NCBI GenBank assembly: GCA_937927665.1 | Contig: CALBRY010000207.1 | Coordinates: 1 to 14,823 of the forward strand | DNA length: 14,823 nucleotides | Source: an uncultured Chloroflexota bacterium | Lineage (GTDB): Bacteria > Chloroflexota > Anaerolineae > Aggregatilineales > Phototrophicaceae | Direction: 5' to 3' | Shown: positions 1 to 6,867 of the stretch, one piece after another | How positions within the stretch are numbered: the first letter of the stretch is position 1 | How the letters are laid out: each line of letters starts with the position of its first letter | Notes under the pieces: model-generated | The model's input: only the letters and a program-made list of their open reading frames with translations | Databases searched by the model: none | What the model was told of the DNA's origin: nothing | Position numbers and translations under genes: made by a program

Positions 1-48
1 ATCGGGCGGAATTTCGACGGGGGCGGGTTCAATCCATTGGCGGGGCAT
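1..48 (-). CDS. 5' end of a gene running off the left edge (possibly RecJ exonuclease)
   Basis: Reading leftwards from an ATG at 48, sixteen codons stay open to the window edge and give MPRQWIEPAPVEIPPD. The start is 9 bases beyond the stop codon of the HNH gene, so it looks like the third gene of that unit. A GGAG sits 12 nt upstream of the ATG, overlapping the end of the HNH gene; this spacing is long but usable. The opening 'W-I-E-P..P-V.-I-P' recalls the start of RecJ single-strand exonucleases in Chloroflexota, as far as I remember the family. Sixteen residues cannot settle this, so the RecJ idea is a guess. Confidence 0.4.
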   Translation of the reverse strand, partial: MPRQWIEPAPVEIPPD

Positions 49-57
49 GGGGATTCA

Positions 58-480
58 TCACTCCGGTGGTATGCAGGGATAATCACCTGTTTCCAAGAGG
101 ATCTGCCGCGTCTCGACGCGAGCTTCATCATTCATCCTGAATAGGCGAACTGTTGAACGTCCTTCAGGCGTGCGTCCAAGGATGTGCATGTCACTCTTGA
201 GTTCGAAATGATCTGCCCATTTTTGCAGGCGTGGATGATAAAGGTGCGTGAGCTTGCCTGTCAACGGATCAAAACCGCCGATATCTGAACCTTTATACGT
301 ATTGCATTTCACACAGGCGAAGCACAGATTATCATCGTCGTCTGTGCCTTCGTGCTTAAGCGGAATGATGTGATCAACATGAAAAGCGACCGTGCTTGCG
401 TTTTCCGGCATCAGACAGTACTCACAGCATCCACCGGCGCGTGTTTCGACGATTTGGCGCTGTGCTTTTGTGATCGTCAT
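58..480 (-). CDS. HNH endonuclease, small stand-alone type
   Basis: A 140-aa protein with an HNH nuclease fold close to the N-terminus. Visible in order: a zinc-knuckle pair C19-x-x-C22, the catalytic D36-H37 in an 'F-H-V-D-H-I-I-P' context, an acidic turn leading to N51-L, and the second knuckle C56-x-x-C59-N60 with K63-G. These are the ββα-metal residues that bind a divalent ion and cut phosphodiester bonds. The C-terminal half (D71-P-x-T-G, H82-P-R, then a helical tail) matches the layout I know for a small HNH family common in Cyanobacteria and Chloroflexota. No DNA-recognition or motor domain is present. The start ATG overlaps the stop of the preceding 85-aa gene in an ATGA, so translation is probably coupled. 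The biological target is unknown. It is intact and not next to an intron, intein or phage gene. Confidence 0.88.
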   Translation of the reverse strand: MTITKAQRQIVETRAGGCCEYCLMPENASTVAFHVDHIIPLKHEGTDDDDNLCFACVKCNTYKGSDIGGFDPLTGKLTHLYHPRLQKWADHFELKSDMHILGRTPEGRSTVRLFRMNDEARVETRQILLETGDYPCIPPE

Positions 481-734
481 GCAGACGCCTGCTTGAGTTT
501 AAGCCTCATTTTCGCCTTAAGCAGCGTCATCATTTCATCGACGCGCACGAAATCGAGTAGTTCTTCGCGTTCGGCTTCGGCAAGCGTTCCTTCCCCATTT
601 CGCTCAAGCAGTTCCCGTGCCCGCGTCTGTAAGTCGTCTGGCAGACGATAGGCAATGATCGTTTCTGGTGTAGGATTGGTCGCCAGAAAATCCGTGATCT
701 CTCCAAAAACGGTTTTTGTAGGCGCAGCTTGCAT
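477..734 (-). CDS. Small helical protein paired with HNH endonuclease
   Basis: 85 aa, hypothetical. I start it at the ATG at 734, which has GGAG 10 nt upstream. An in-frame TTG at 755 would add seven residues, but its initiation context is worse. The protein opens with 'TVFGEITDFLATNPTPE', then 'IIAYRLPDDL', then two charged, leucine-rich helices containing 'LLERNGEGTL' and ending basic (LKAKMRLKLK). I recall many similar small proteins of the form 'PTPE.I...R....LQ.R...LLE.N..GTL...E...L' immediately upstream of HNH genes in Cyanobacteria and Chloroflexota. That memory supports a conserved pair. The 4-bp overlap with the HNH gene supports co-translation. A partner, adaptor or antitoxin-like role is possible, but nothing in the sequence proves it. 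Confidence 0.75.
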   Translation of the reverse strand: MQAAPTKTVFGEITDFLATNPTPETIIAYRLPDDLQTRARELLERNGEGTLAEAEREELLDFVRVDEMMTLLKAKMRLKLKQASA

Positions 735-764
735 TGCAACTTTTCTCCATTTCAATCTGTCATA

Positions 765-793
765 AGCCTACAGCCGAACAAACACCGAGTCAA
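765..793 (-). promoter_or_regulatory. Predicted promoter of the small-protein/HNH unit
   Basis: On the minus strand TTGACT (793-788) is followed after exactly 17 bp by TAGGCT (770-765). This matches five of six bases of the sigma-70 -35 box and the key T-A----T of the -10 box. Transcription would start near 758, about 24 nt before the ATG at 734. Confidence 0.45.
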
Positions 794-800
794 TTTTCGG

Positions 801-806
801 TATAAT
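801..806 (+). promoter_or_regulatory. Predicted -10 box of the carbamoyltransferase gene
   Basis: A perfect TATAAT at 801-806 lies 38 nt before the ATG at 845, inside the divergent intergenic region. I see no good -35 box at the usual spacing, so this may be an activator-dependent or weak promoter. It is only 7 bp from the -35 box of the opposite promoter. Confidence 0.45.
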
Positions 807-844
807 ACGCCCGTTTAACGACGCATAGAGAGCAGCATCACACG

Positions 845-2608
845 ATGTATATCCTTGGAATCAATGCTTATCATGGCGGCGCAAGTGCGACCTTGATCCG
901 CGATGGGGTGCTCATCGCAGCCGCCGAAGAAGAACGCTTCAACCGGACGAAATACTGGGCAGGTTTCCCTGTTCAGGCGATCCGTTTTGTGTTGAGCGAA
1001 GCCGGAATCACCGCCGCCGATCTGGATCATATTGGTATCTCCCGCGATCCCAAAGCTAATTTGATGGAGGCGGCGCTGTATTTCTTCGCCCGTCGCCCGA
1101 CGCTCAACATGGTGCGCGACCGCCTGAGTAATTCGATGAAAGTCGGATCGCTCAAAACGGAGTTCCTCAAAAATATGGGACTCGAAGGCGCATCGGCGCT
1201 TAAAGCGCAGTATCACAACGTTGAGCATCACCGCGCCCATATGGCGAGTGCTTTTTTCGTCAGCCCGTATGACGAAGCCGCGATTTTGAGCGTGGACGGC
1301 GCAGGCGATTTCGTCACGACGATGTGGGGCTTCGGCAAGGGCAACCAGATCACGGTGCAGGACGAGATCAAATTCCCGCATTCGCTCGGCATTTTCTACA
1401 ATGCGGTGACGCAGTGGCTCGGCTTTCCCAAGTATGGCGACGAAGGCAAAGTCATGGGACTCGCGCCTTACGGCACGCCGCGCTATATGGACGAAATGCG
1501 TAAGATCGTGCGCGTGCAGCGTGACGGCACGTTTGAACTCGATCTCGATTACTTCGTGCATCATGCCGAAGGCGCAAACATGAGTTGGGAAGGCGGCGAG
1601 CCGACGATTGGCACGCTGTATTCGCCCAAAATGATCGAGTTGTTCGGTGAAGCGCGCGTTCCGCGCACCGAGATCACGCAGCAGCAAATGGATGTCGCGG
1701 CGAGCTTACAGGCGATGCTCGAAGAAGCAGAAATGGCGCTTGTGAAGCGGGTGCAGCAGCAGACGGGCAGTAAAACGCTCACGATGGCGGGCGGTGTCGC
1801 GCTGAACAGCGCCTTTAACGGCAAAATCCTGCCGAATACACCGTTCGAGGATATTCATATCCATCCCGCCGCCGGAGACGCCGGAACATCGCTCGGCGTG
1901 TGCTATTACATCTATCATCAGGTGTTGGGTATGCCGCGCGATCCCAAAAACGGGGTCGGCTACCAACTCCGCAACGCCTACACCGGAACGCATTACAGCG
2001 ATGACGCGATCCGCGCCGAACTCGATACGCAAAGTTTGACGTATCAGGTGCTCGATGATCAGGCACTGGTTACACGCGCCGCCGAACTCATCGCGGACGG
2101 GAATGTCGTCGGATGGTATCAAGGGCGGATGGAATGGGGTCCGCGTGCGCTCGGCAGCAGGAGCATTCTCGCTGATCCGCGCCGCGATGATATGAAAGAC
2201 ATCCTGAATGCGCGCATTAAACACCGCGAGAAGTTCCGCCCGTTCGCGCCGTCGATCCTGCTGGAACGCACGGCGGAATACTTCGACCAGAGCTACCCCG
2301 ATCCGTTTATGATCAAGGTGTACGGCGTGCTGCCCGAAAAACAGGCAGAGATTCCCGCCGTGACTCATATTGACGGCACAGGGCGGCTGCAAACTGTCGA
2401 TCAAGCCGAATCGCCGCTGTATTGGGCGCTGATCAACGCATTCGGGGAACGCACGGGGACGCCTGTCGTCTTGAACACATCGTTCAACGAAAACGAGCCA
2501 ATCGTCAGCACGCCTGCCGAAGCGGTGGACTGTTTTATGCGAACGAAGATGGACGCGCTCGTGATCGGGCATCATGTCGTAACCAAAAATTCCCTAAGTC
2601 GCTCATGA
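845..2608 (+). CDS. O-carbamoyltransferase, NodU/CmcH/TobZ family
   Basis: 587 aa, full length for the family. Known members use ATP and carbamoyl phosphate to make carbamoyl-AMP in an N-terminal Kae1-like domain, then move the carbamoyl group to a hydroxyl of a sugar, Nod factor or antibiotic. N-terminal domain: H10 in 'NAYHGGASA', the metal-binding run 'VEHHRAH' (126-132), D151-G-A-G-D155, 'GDEGKVMGLAPYG' (198-210), 'GGVALN' (316-321) and 'HPAAGDAG' (340-347). C-terminal domain: 'EWGPRALGSRS' (430-440), 'KHREKFRPFAPS' (459-470) and 'NTSFN' (544-548). All expected motifs are present, so it should be active. No glycosyltransferase, sugar or polyketide genes lie nearby, so the acceptor cannot be inferred. 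There is only a weak AGAGAG before the start. Dps follows 80 bp downstream on the same strand. Confidence 0.93.
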   Translation: MYILGINAYHGGASATLIRDGVLIAAAEEERFNRTKYWAGFPVQAIRFVLSEAGITAADLDHIGISRDPKANLMEAALYFFARRPTLNMVRDRLSNSMKVGSLKTEFLKNMGLEGASALKAQYHNVEHHRAHMASAFFVSPYDEAAILSVDGAGDFVTTMWGFGKGNQITVQDEIKFPHSLGIFYNAVTQWLGFPKYGDEGKVMGLAPYGTPRYMDEMRKIVRVQRDGTFELDLDYFVHHAEGANMSWEGGEPTIGTLYSPKMIELFGEARVPRTEITQQQMDVAASLQAMLEEAEMALVKRVQQQTGSKTLTMAGGVALNSAFNGKILPNTPFEDIHIHPAAGDAGTSLGVCYYIYHQVLGMPRDPKNGVGYQLRNAYTGTHYSDDAIRAELDTQSLTYQVLDDQALVTRAAELIADGNVVGWYQGRMEWGPRALGSRSILADPRRDDMKDILNARIKHREKFRPFAPSILLERTAEYFDQSYPDPFMIKVYGVLPEKQAEIPAVTHIDGTGRLQTVDQAESPLYWALINAFGERTGTPVVLNTSFNENEPIVSTPAEAVDCFMRTKMDALVIGHHVVTKNSLSRS

Positions 2609-2688
2609 AAAGATGCGCCGGATGGGGATTTCGGGGCGATAATCGAAGCAGGATAATTTGATCTGACACGCTAAAACGGAGAGATCAT

Positions 2689-3243
2689 ATGGCAGTCAAA
2701 ACGAGCACCAAGAAATCGACGACAAAAGCCGCATTAAACGGCAAAACGCCAGCATTGGACGGCACACCGATCAACATCGGTTTGACTCATGAACAGCGGA
2801 CGGGCGTAGCGGAACTGCTCAACGTGCATTTGGCGAACGCGCATGTCCTGTACATCAAGACGCGCAATTATCACTGGAACGTGCAGAGCCGCCGTTTTGC
2901 GGAACTTCACGAGTTCTTTGAAGAACAGTACGATCAAATCGCGGCGGAGATCGACGAATTGGCGGAGCGTGTGCGTCAATTGGGCGTATTTGCTCCCGGC
3001 ACGATGGCGGAGTTCTTGCAGTTGGCGACGTTGAAAGAAGAACCGGGTGTTGTGCCTGCCCCGCAGACGATGATCGCCAATTTGCTGGCGGATCATGAGT
3101 CGATCATCCGGGCGCTGCGCGAAGATGTCGAAAAAACGGACGATCTCGACGACGAAGGTACAGCCGACTTTCTAACCGGATTGATGGAAGCGCACGAAAA
3201 GATGGCGTGGATGCTGCGCGCTCATCTGGTCAACGAAGACTAA
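2689..3243 (+). CDS. dps: Dps-family ferritin-like DNA-protecting protein
   Basis: 184 aa. Dps proteins form 12-subunit cages that oxidise Fe(II) with peroxide, store the iron and often coat DNA. The ferroxidase ligands are in place: H62 ('NYHWNV'), H74 ('ELHEFF'), E78, D89 and E93 ('EIDELAERV..LG'), in the spacing usual for the family. Residues 1-30 form an extra Lys/Thr/Ser-rich tail with about five lysines before residue 20. This resembles the flexible lysine tail that lets E. coli Dps bind DNA, so DNA binding is plausible. The start is well supported by GGAGAG (2678-2683). The gene is followed by a hairpin at 3251-3285. It may be read through from the carbamoyltransferase or from its own promoter; GATAAT at 2652-2657 is a weak candidate -10 box. 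Confidence 0.93.
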   Translation: MAVKTSTKKSTTKAALNGKTPALDGTPINIGLTHEQRTGVAELLNVHLANAHVLYIKTRNYHWNVQSRRFAELHEFFEEQYDQIAAEIDELAERVRQLGVFAPGTMAEFLQLATLKEEPGVVPAPQTMIANLLADHESIIRALREDVEKTDDLDDEGTADFLTGLMEAHEKMAWMLRAHLVNED

Positions 3244-3250
3244 CGAGGGT

Positions 3251-3285
3251 GCAGAGAACGCAGGTTTTTACGCTGCGTTCTCTGC
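3251..3285. terminator. Shared hairpin between convergent genes
   Basis: A perfect 13-bp inverted repeat: GCAGAGAACGCAG (3251-3263) and CTGCGTTCTCTGC (3273-3285), with a 9-nt loop. It fills most of the 57-bp gap between the Dps stop and the stop of the VWA gene on the other strand. No T-run follows it on either strand, so it may act as an RNA 3'-end stabiliser or a Rho-assisted bidirectional terminator and not as a classic intrinsic one. Confidence 0.6.
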
Positions 3286-3300
3286 GGTTCAAGCTTATTG

Positions 3301-6300
3301 TTACCTGTTACGGTTATCGCGGCGGCGGCTCGTCAGGATCAAGTAAATCACCACGATCAGGATGAGCAGAATCCCCAATCCCACAAACACCAATGGCAAA
3401 CTTTCCGGGTTGATGGCGGGCTGATCCGGTTCGATTTCGACAGCGGTCAGGGTGGCGGTTGCTGTTCCTGCGCCCTGCGCGACGGCGGTAACTGGCGCGT
3501 CGGTCGGTTCGGCAGTTGGTTCTTCGGTCGGCTCGGCGGTGACTTCAGGCGTGGGGGTTGATGTGACCACCAGCGCTGTCGCCGATGCTGCGACTTCGGT
3601 TTCGGCGCGCTGCGTGACTTCTTCAACCACACTTGCTTGTGAGAGGTGCGTCTCTGTCGCTCTGGCGTCTGCTCTTGCAGTCGCGGCGACCGCATCAACG
3701 GCTGCCCCTGTCCCGGTAGCCTCTGCGGCGGCGGCGCTTGCTGCCGCATCCATGGTTGCCCGCGTTTCAGAAGTTGCCGTCCGTGCGATTCCCGTTCCCG
3801 CAAGGATCACATCAGCGGTGGCGGTGCGCGCCGCTGCAATTTCGGTGCGGAATGCTTCTGTGCCAACGGCGGCGGTCGCGGTCGCCTGACGCGCGAGAAT
3901 TGTCCCCTGTGCATCCGTCGCGGCGGCTTCGCGGGCGGCGGTGGCGGTGGCAGCGGTGGCGGTGGCGAGTTCGAACATTTCGGTTTCGATGCGTTCGGCG
4001 TCGGCTGTGCTGCTTGCAACTGCGTTGACTGCGTCCCGTGTCGCGGTCGCCGCTGCATTTTGCGCTTCGATAGTCGCCGTGCCGAGTGCTTCAAATGTTA
4101 CGGTCGCATCGAGTACCGCCTGTGTTGCGGATGCTGCGGCGCGTTCGGCTTCATCGGCTGCCGCTTGGGTGGCGGCTTGTGCGGTAATCGCGGCTTCAGC
4201 GGCGGCTTGGGTTGAGACGGCGATCGCCGTTCCCGTCGCCCCGGTGATCTGCGTGGCACTCGCCGCGATCAGTGCATCGGCGGCGGTCGTCGCCTCAAAA
4301 ACGGCGGTCGCGGTTGCGCCAGCGACAAAGGTTGCGGTCGCGGCGGGGGCGGGATCGATCGTGAATACGACATCAAGCGTTGCGCTTTGACCATTCGATG
4401 CGTCGGCGGCAATCCGCATGATGTGCTCACCCGGCGCGAAGTCCAACACGCGGATCGTGTATGTGAACGGTTCGGCGGTGAGCGCGGGTTGTTCGATGTC
4501 GTCGATGGCGATGGTGACGCGCGTCACAGGCGTTTGCGAATTCGCCGTCACCGTAATTTCGGTGTCTTCGGCGAGCGTATCGCCGTTCGCTAATCCGTCG
4601 ATGGTGATTTCCGGCGGGAGCGCGCTCACGATCACAGGAATCGTGACTTCTTGCGTTTGCCCGTTTTCGAGCGCGGCGCTCACGACGAAATTCCATGCAC
4701 CCGGCTGGAACTGCATGGGGTCGATCTCAAACATGAGCAGATCATCTGCTGCGGGTTCAAGCGCGACAATTTCCAGCCCGTTCGCCATGCGCGCGGTTAC
4801 GTCGGTGACGCCAACGCCGACCTGCCCACGTGCTTCAACGAGTACGGCGGTGGTGCTGCCGATCTGCGCGCCTTCGGTCAAGCCGGTGATCGTGATCACG
4901 GGCGGGAGCGCGGCGATCTCAAAATCAACGGTTTGCGCGGATGCTACGCCCGCTTCATTGGTGACTTCGATTGTGAACGGATGCACGCCCGGCGCGAAAC
5001 CAAACGGATCGATCGTCACATCAAAGTTTGTTGTCCCCGCGTCCACTGTGATCGGGTCTTTGTCATCGAGTTGGAAAGTGATCGCGTCCGGCGGTGTTTG
5101 CCCGGCGATTTCGACCGTAAATTCAGTGGGTTCGCTGATTGCGCCGAGCGATGCTAATTCCGGCGTGATCGTGATCGACGATGGGAGCGCGGCAATCGGG
5201 AGAACGGCTTGTAATGTTCCGGTTTCGCCATCGTCATCGGTCGCGTTCAGCGTGAGCGCCAGATCACCCGGCGGGTACAGCATCGGATCGATGGTGATGC
5301 TGAACGGCGCTTCGAGCGGCTGCGGTTCGCCGTCGCCAAGCTGCACGGTGACTCCGGTCAGCGGATCATCGGCGCGGATGTCGGCGGTCAGTGTGATCGG
5401 TTCGGTGATCGGCTCGGTGGGCAGATCGGGCAGCGCGACATACGGAATCGGCACGGGGGCGCGTACAACACCCTCAGCGCTGACACTGCCCTGCGGCACG
5501 GTGACGACTAACTCAAACGGATATTCCGCCCCATCAGCGGGGAATGGTGTATCCAGTGTGATGATATATTCGTTGCGAAGCTGTGCCGAAAGATCGGTGT
5601 AAATATCGACGATGCGTTCGACCGAAGGAGCAAGGAAGAACTGCGCGCCTGACTCTTCTGCCAGCCGTCCCATATAAACCTGATCGACCGAGCCGAAACC
5701 GATCGTATACATCGGGATTCCGGCATCGCGGGCAGCGCCAATCGACCCGAAGCGGGTTGCCGATTCACTGCCGCGATCTTCCTGACCATCGCTCAAAAAT
5801 ACGATGATGCGCCGATTGGTTGGCGACTGCCCGACATAGCGGAGCGCATCGGCGGCGGCGTCATACAGCGCGGTGCGTCCGCTGGATTGCAGCGACTCGA
5901 TCGCCGCGCCCATGAGTTCCCGGTCAAGCGTGTAATCTTGCACAAGCTGGACATCGCTGTTAAATGATACCAGCGCAACGGGATCCGTCGGGCGCAAATT
6001 GTCGATAAACGTGCGCGCCGCCTGTTTGGTGCGTTCCAGCGGCGGACCGTACATGCTTGAGCTTGTGTCAATCACCAGCAGCACCGAGAAATCGATATCG
6101 TCGGCGGTGACATTTTGCACCGAGACGATCTGCCCGCCCGCATCCGCCAGCGCGCCGCGCAAGGCGATGTTATCACGGGTTAATCCGGTGATGGGTACAC
6201 CCGAAAGTGTGTAAACATTGGCGGTTACAGTAGTAGTGGGCAGTGTGACGCTAACACCGGTAATCTCCAGCGTGAGCGGCGCGGCATCCTGCGCCACCGC

Positions 6301-6387
6301 AGAAGGTGGGAAAGTCCCCGCTACCAATACGCCGAGGGCGAGCACGGCGAGGACAGCAAACAGGCGAACCACGTACGAGCGTTTCAC
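3301..6387 (-). CDS. Surface-anchored VWA protein with Ig-like repeats and Ala/Thr stalk
   Basis: 1028 aa, starting at GTG 6387 behind a good GAGGA. Order of parts: signal peptide (about 1-32, 'AVA' cleavage site); VWA domain (about 100-270) with an intact MIDAS metal site D107-T-S-S-S111, T172 in 'SGRT' and D200-G; four β-sandwich repeats of about 90 residues (roughly 312-680), each holding a 'D-P-x-x-[FY]-x-P-G'-like turn (367, 460, 556, and a divergent form near 648) and joined by 'ALPP.ITI' linkers; a low-complexity Ala/Thr/Glu region (about 683-985); a C-terminal membrane helix (about 998-1019) and a basic tail (RRRDNRNR). The predicted topology puts the VWA domain outside on a long stalk. 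MIDAS-type VWA domains bind protein ligands through Mg2+, so adhesion or assembly is likely; the ligand is unknown. It is monocistronic, convergent with dps and divergent from gatC. Confidence 0.88.
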   Translation of the reverse strand: MKRSYVVRLFAVLAVLALGVLVAGTFPPSAVAQDAAPLTLEITGVSVTLPTTTVTANVYTLSGVPITGLTRDNIALRGALADAGGQIVSVQNVTADDIDFSVLLVIDTSSSMYGPPLERTKQAARTFIDNLRPTDPVALVSFNSDVQLVQDYTLDRELMGAAIESLQSSGRTALYDAAADALRYVGQSPTNRRIIVFLSDGQEDRGSESATRFGSIGAARDAGIPMYTIGFGSVDQVYMGRLAEESGAQFFLAPSVERIVDIYTDLSAQLRNEYIITLDTPFPADGAEYPFELVVTVPQGSVSAEGVVRAPVPIPYVALPDLPTEPITEPITLTADIRADDPLTGVTVQLGDGEPQPLEAPFSITIDPMLYPPGDLALTLNATDDDGETGTLQAVLPIAALPSSITITPELASLGAISEPTEFTVEIAGQTPPDAITFQLDDKDPITVDAGTTNFDVTIDPFGFAPGVHPFTIEVTNEAGVASAQTVDFEIAALPPVITITGLTEGAQIGSTTAVLVEARGQVGVGVTDVTARMANGLEIVALEPAADDLLMFEIDPMQFQPGAWNFVVSAALENGQTQEVTIPVIVSALPPEITIDGLANGDTLAEDTEITVTANSQTPVTRVTIAIDDIEQPALTAEPFTYTIRVLDFAPGEHIMRIAADASNGQSATLDVVFTIDPAPAATATFVAGATATAVFEATTAADALIAASATQITGATGTAIAVSTQAAAEAAITAQAATQAAADEAERAAASATQAVLDATVTFEALGTATIEAQNAAATATRDAVNAVASSTADAERIETEMFELATATAATATAAREAAATDAQGTILARQATATAAVGTEAFRTEIAAARTATADVILAGTGIARTATSETRATMDAAASAAAAEATGTGAAVDAVAATARADARATETHLSQASVVEEVTQRAETEVAASATALVVTSTPTPEVTAEPTEEPTAEPTDAPVTAVAQGAGTATATLTAVEIEPDQPAINPESLPLVFVGLGILLILIVVIYLILTSRRRDNRNR
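3430..4340 (-). repeat. Low-complexity Ala/Thr stalk-coding stretch
   Basis: Codons about 683-985 of the VWA gene encode an imperfect Ala/Thr/Glu/Arg repeat (e.g. 'AATATRDAV', 'TATAATATAAREAA', 'ARTATADVIL'), ending in a Thr/Pro/Glu part ('TPTPEVTAEPTEEPTAEPT'). At the DNA level it is a run of GCG/GCC and ACC/ACG codons, and this bias opens long false reading frames on the opposite strand. The first part looks helical; the last part should be extended. Confidence 0.7.
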
Positions 6388-6500
6388 AGCGGCAAGTCCT
6401 CAAGAAAGCGGCAAAAAGTACTTTTACTGCGATATTACGCGATCCCGCACCGCCGCGCAAAAACTTTATACTCTTGTCCGTTCAGCAGGCGGTAACATGT

Positions 6501-6506
6501 TATAAT
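6501..6506 (+). promoter_or_regulatory. Predicted -10 box of the gatC operon
   Basis: A perfect TATAAT at 6501-6506, 50 nt before the GTG start of gatC. No convincing -35 box is seen at 16-18 bp; TTGTCC at 6474-6479 is 21 bp away. The 168-bp region 6388-6555 also has to hold the promoter of the divergent VWA gene, which I cannot place with confidence. Confidence 0.45.
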
Positions 6507-6555
6507 CGTGTTAGAAGATGATCCTGAATGGGATATAAAAGGAGGTGGGGTCAGC

Positions 6556-6852
6556 GTGGAACTTTCTGCCGAACAAGTTCGCAAAATAGCCGATCTGGCA
6601 CGTCTCGATTTAACAGAGGAAGAGGTCACGCTCTATGCAGGTCAGTTGAGCGATATTCTCAACTATTTCCGCCTGCTGCAAGAGGTCGATACCTCGCACA
6701 TACCTCCTACCGCCAGTGTGCTGCCCGTCTCCAATGTTTTCCGGGCGGATCAAGCTGGCGATACGCTTCCACTCCTCGATTCGCTCAAAAACGCTTCGGA
6801 TACTGACGGTGAGCAGTTCCGGGTCGGCGCGATCCTGGACGGGGACACCTAA
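6556..6852 (+). CDS. gatC: Asp/Glu-tRNA amidotransferase subunit C
   Basis: 98 aa, the usual size. GatC is the small belt-like subunit that holds GatA and GatB together in the GatCAB enzyme, which turns Glu-tRNA(Gln) and Asp-tRNA(Asn) into the correct amidated forms. Family marks are clear: 'VRKIADLARLDLTEEE' near the N-terminus, 'LSDILNYFRLLQEVDT', then 'P.A.VLP..NVFRAD' and a C-terminal 'FRVGAILD' (most homologues have 'F.VP.IL'). I choose GTG 6556 because AAAGGAGGTG lies just before it. An in-frame GTG at 6508 is unlikely: it sits 2 nt from the -10 box, upstream of the probable transcription start. gatA and gatB are not in the window; the next gene, 15 bp downstream, is a response regulator. 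Confidence 0.93.
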   Translation: MELSAEQVRKIADLARLDLTEEEVTLYAGQLSDILNYFRLLQEVDTSHIPPTASVLPVSNVFRADQAGDTLPLLDSLKNASDTDGEQFRVGAILDGDT

Positions 6853-6867
6853 CGGAAAGGGGATGCG

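Noticed and set aside
58..480. HNH gene as part of a group I intron, intein or retron
   Set aside because: It is a free-standing gene in an operon; no intron core, splicing motifs or reverse transcriptase is seen near it.
815..1687. 290-codon minus-strand frame at the start of the carbamoyltransferase
   Set aside because: Composition typical of a shadow frame; it runs across the promoter region and has no ribosome site.
1706..2575. 289-codon minus-strand frame within the carbamoyltransferase
   Set aside because: His/Arg-rich, no recognisable motif, fully inside a gene with all its family motifs.
3452..4390. Ala/Val/Ser-rich plus-strand frames opposite the stalk
   Set aside because: They are antisense readings of the low-complexity Ala/Thr codons, with no ribosome site or domain.
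4418..5602. 394-codon open frame on the plus strand opposite the VWA gene
   Set aside because: Its product is a Ser/Val/Thr-rich string with no domain, and it mirrors the Ig-like repeats on the other strand. GC-biased third positions explain the lack of stops; the minus-strand gene has a signal peptide, MIDAS and anchor.
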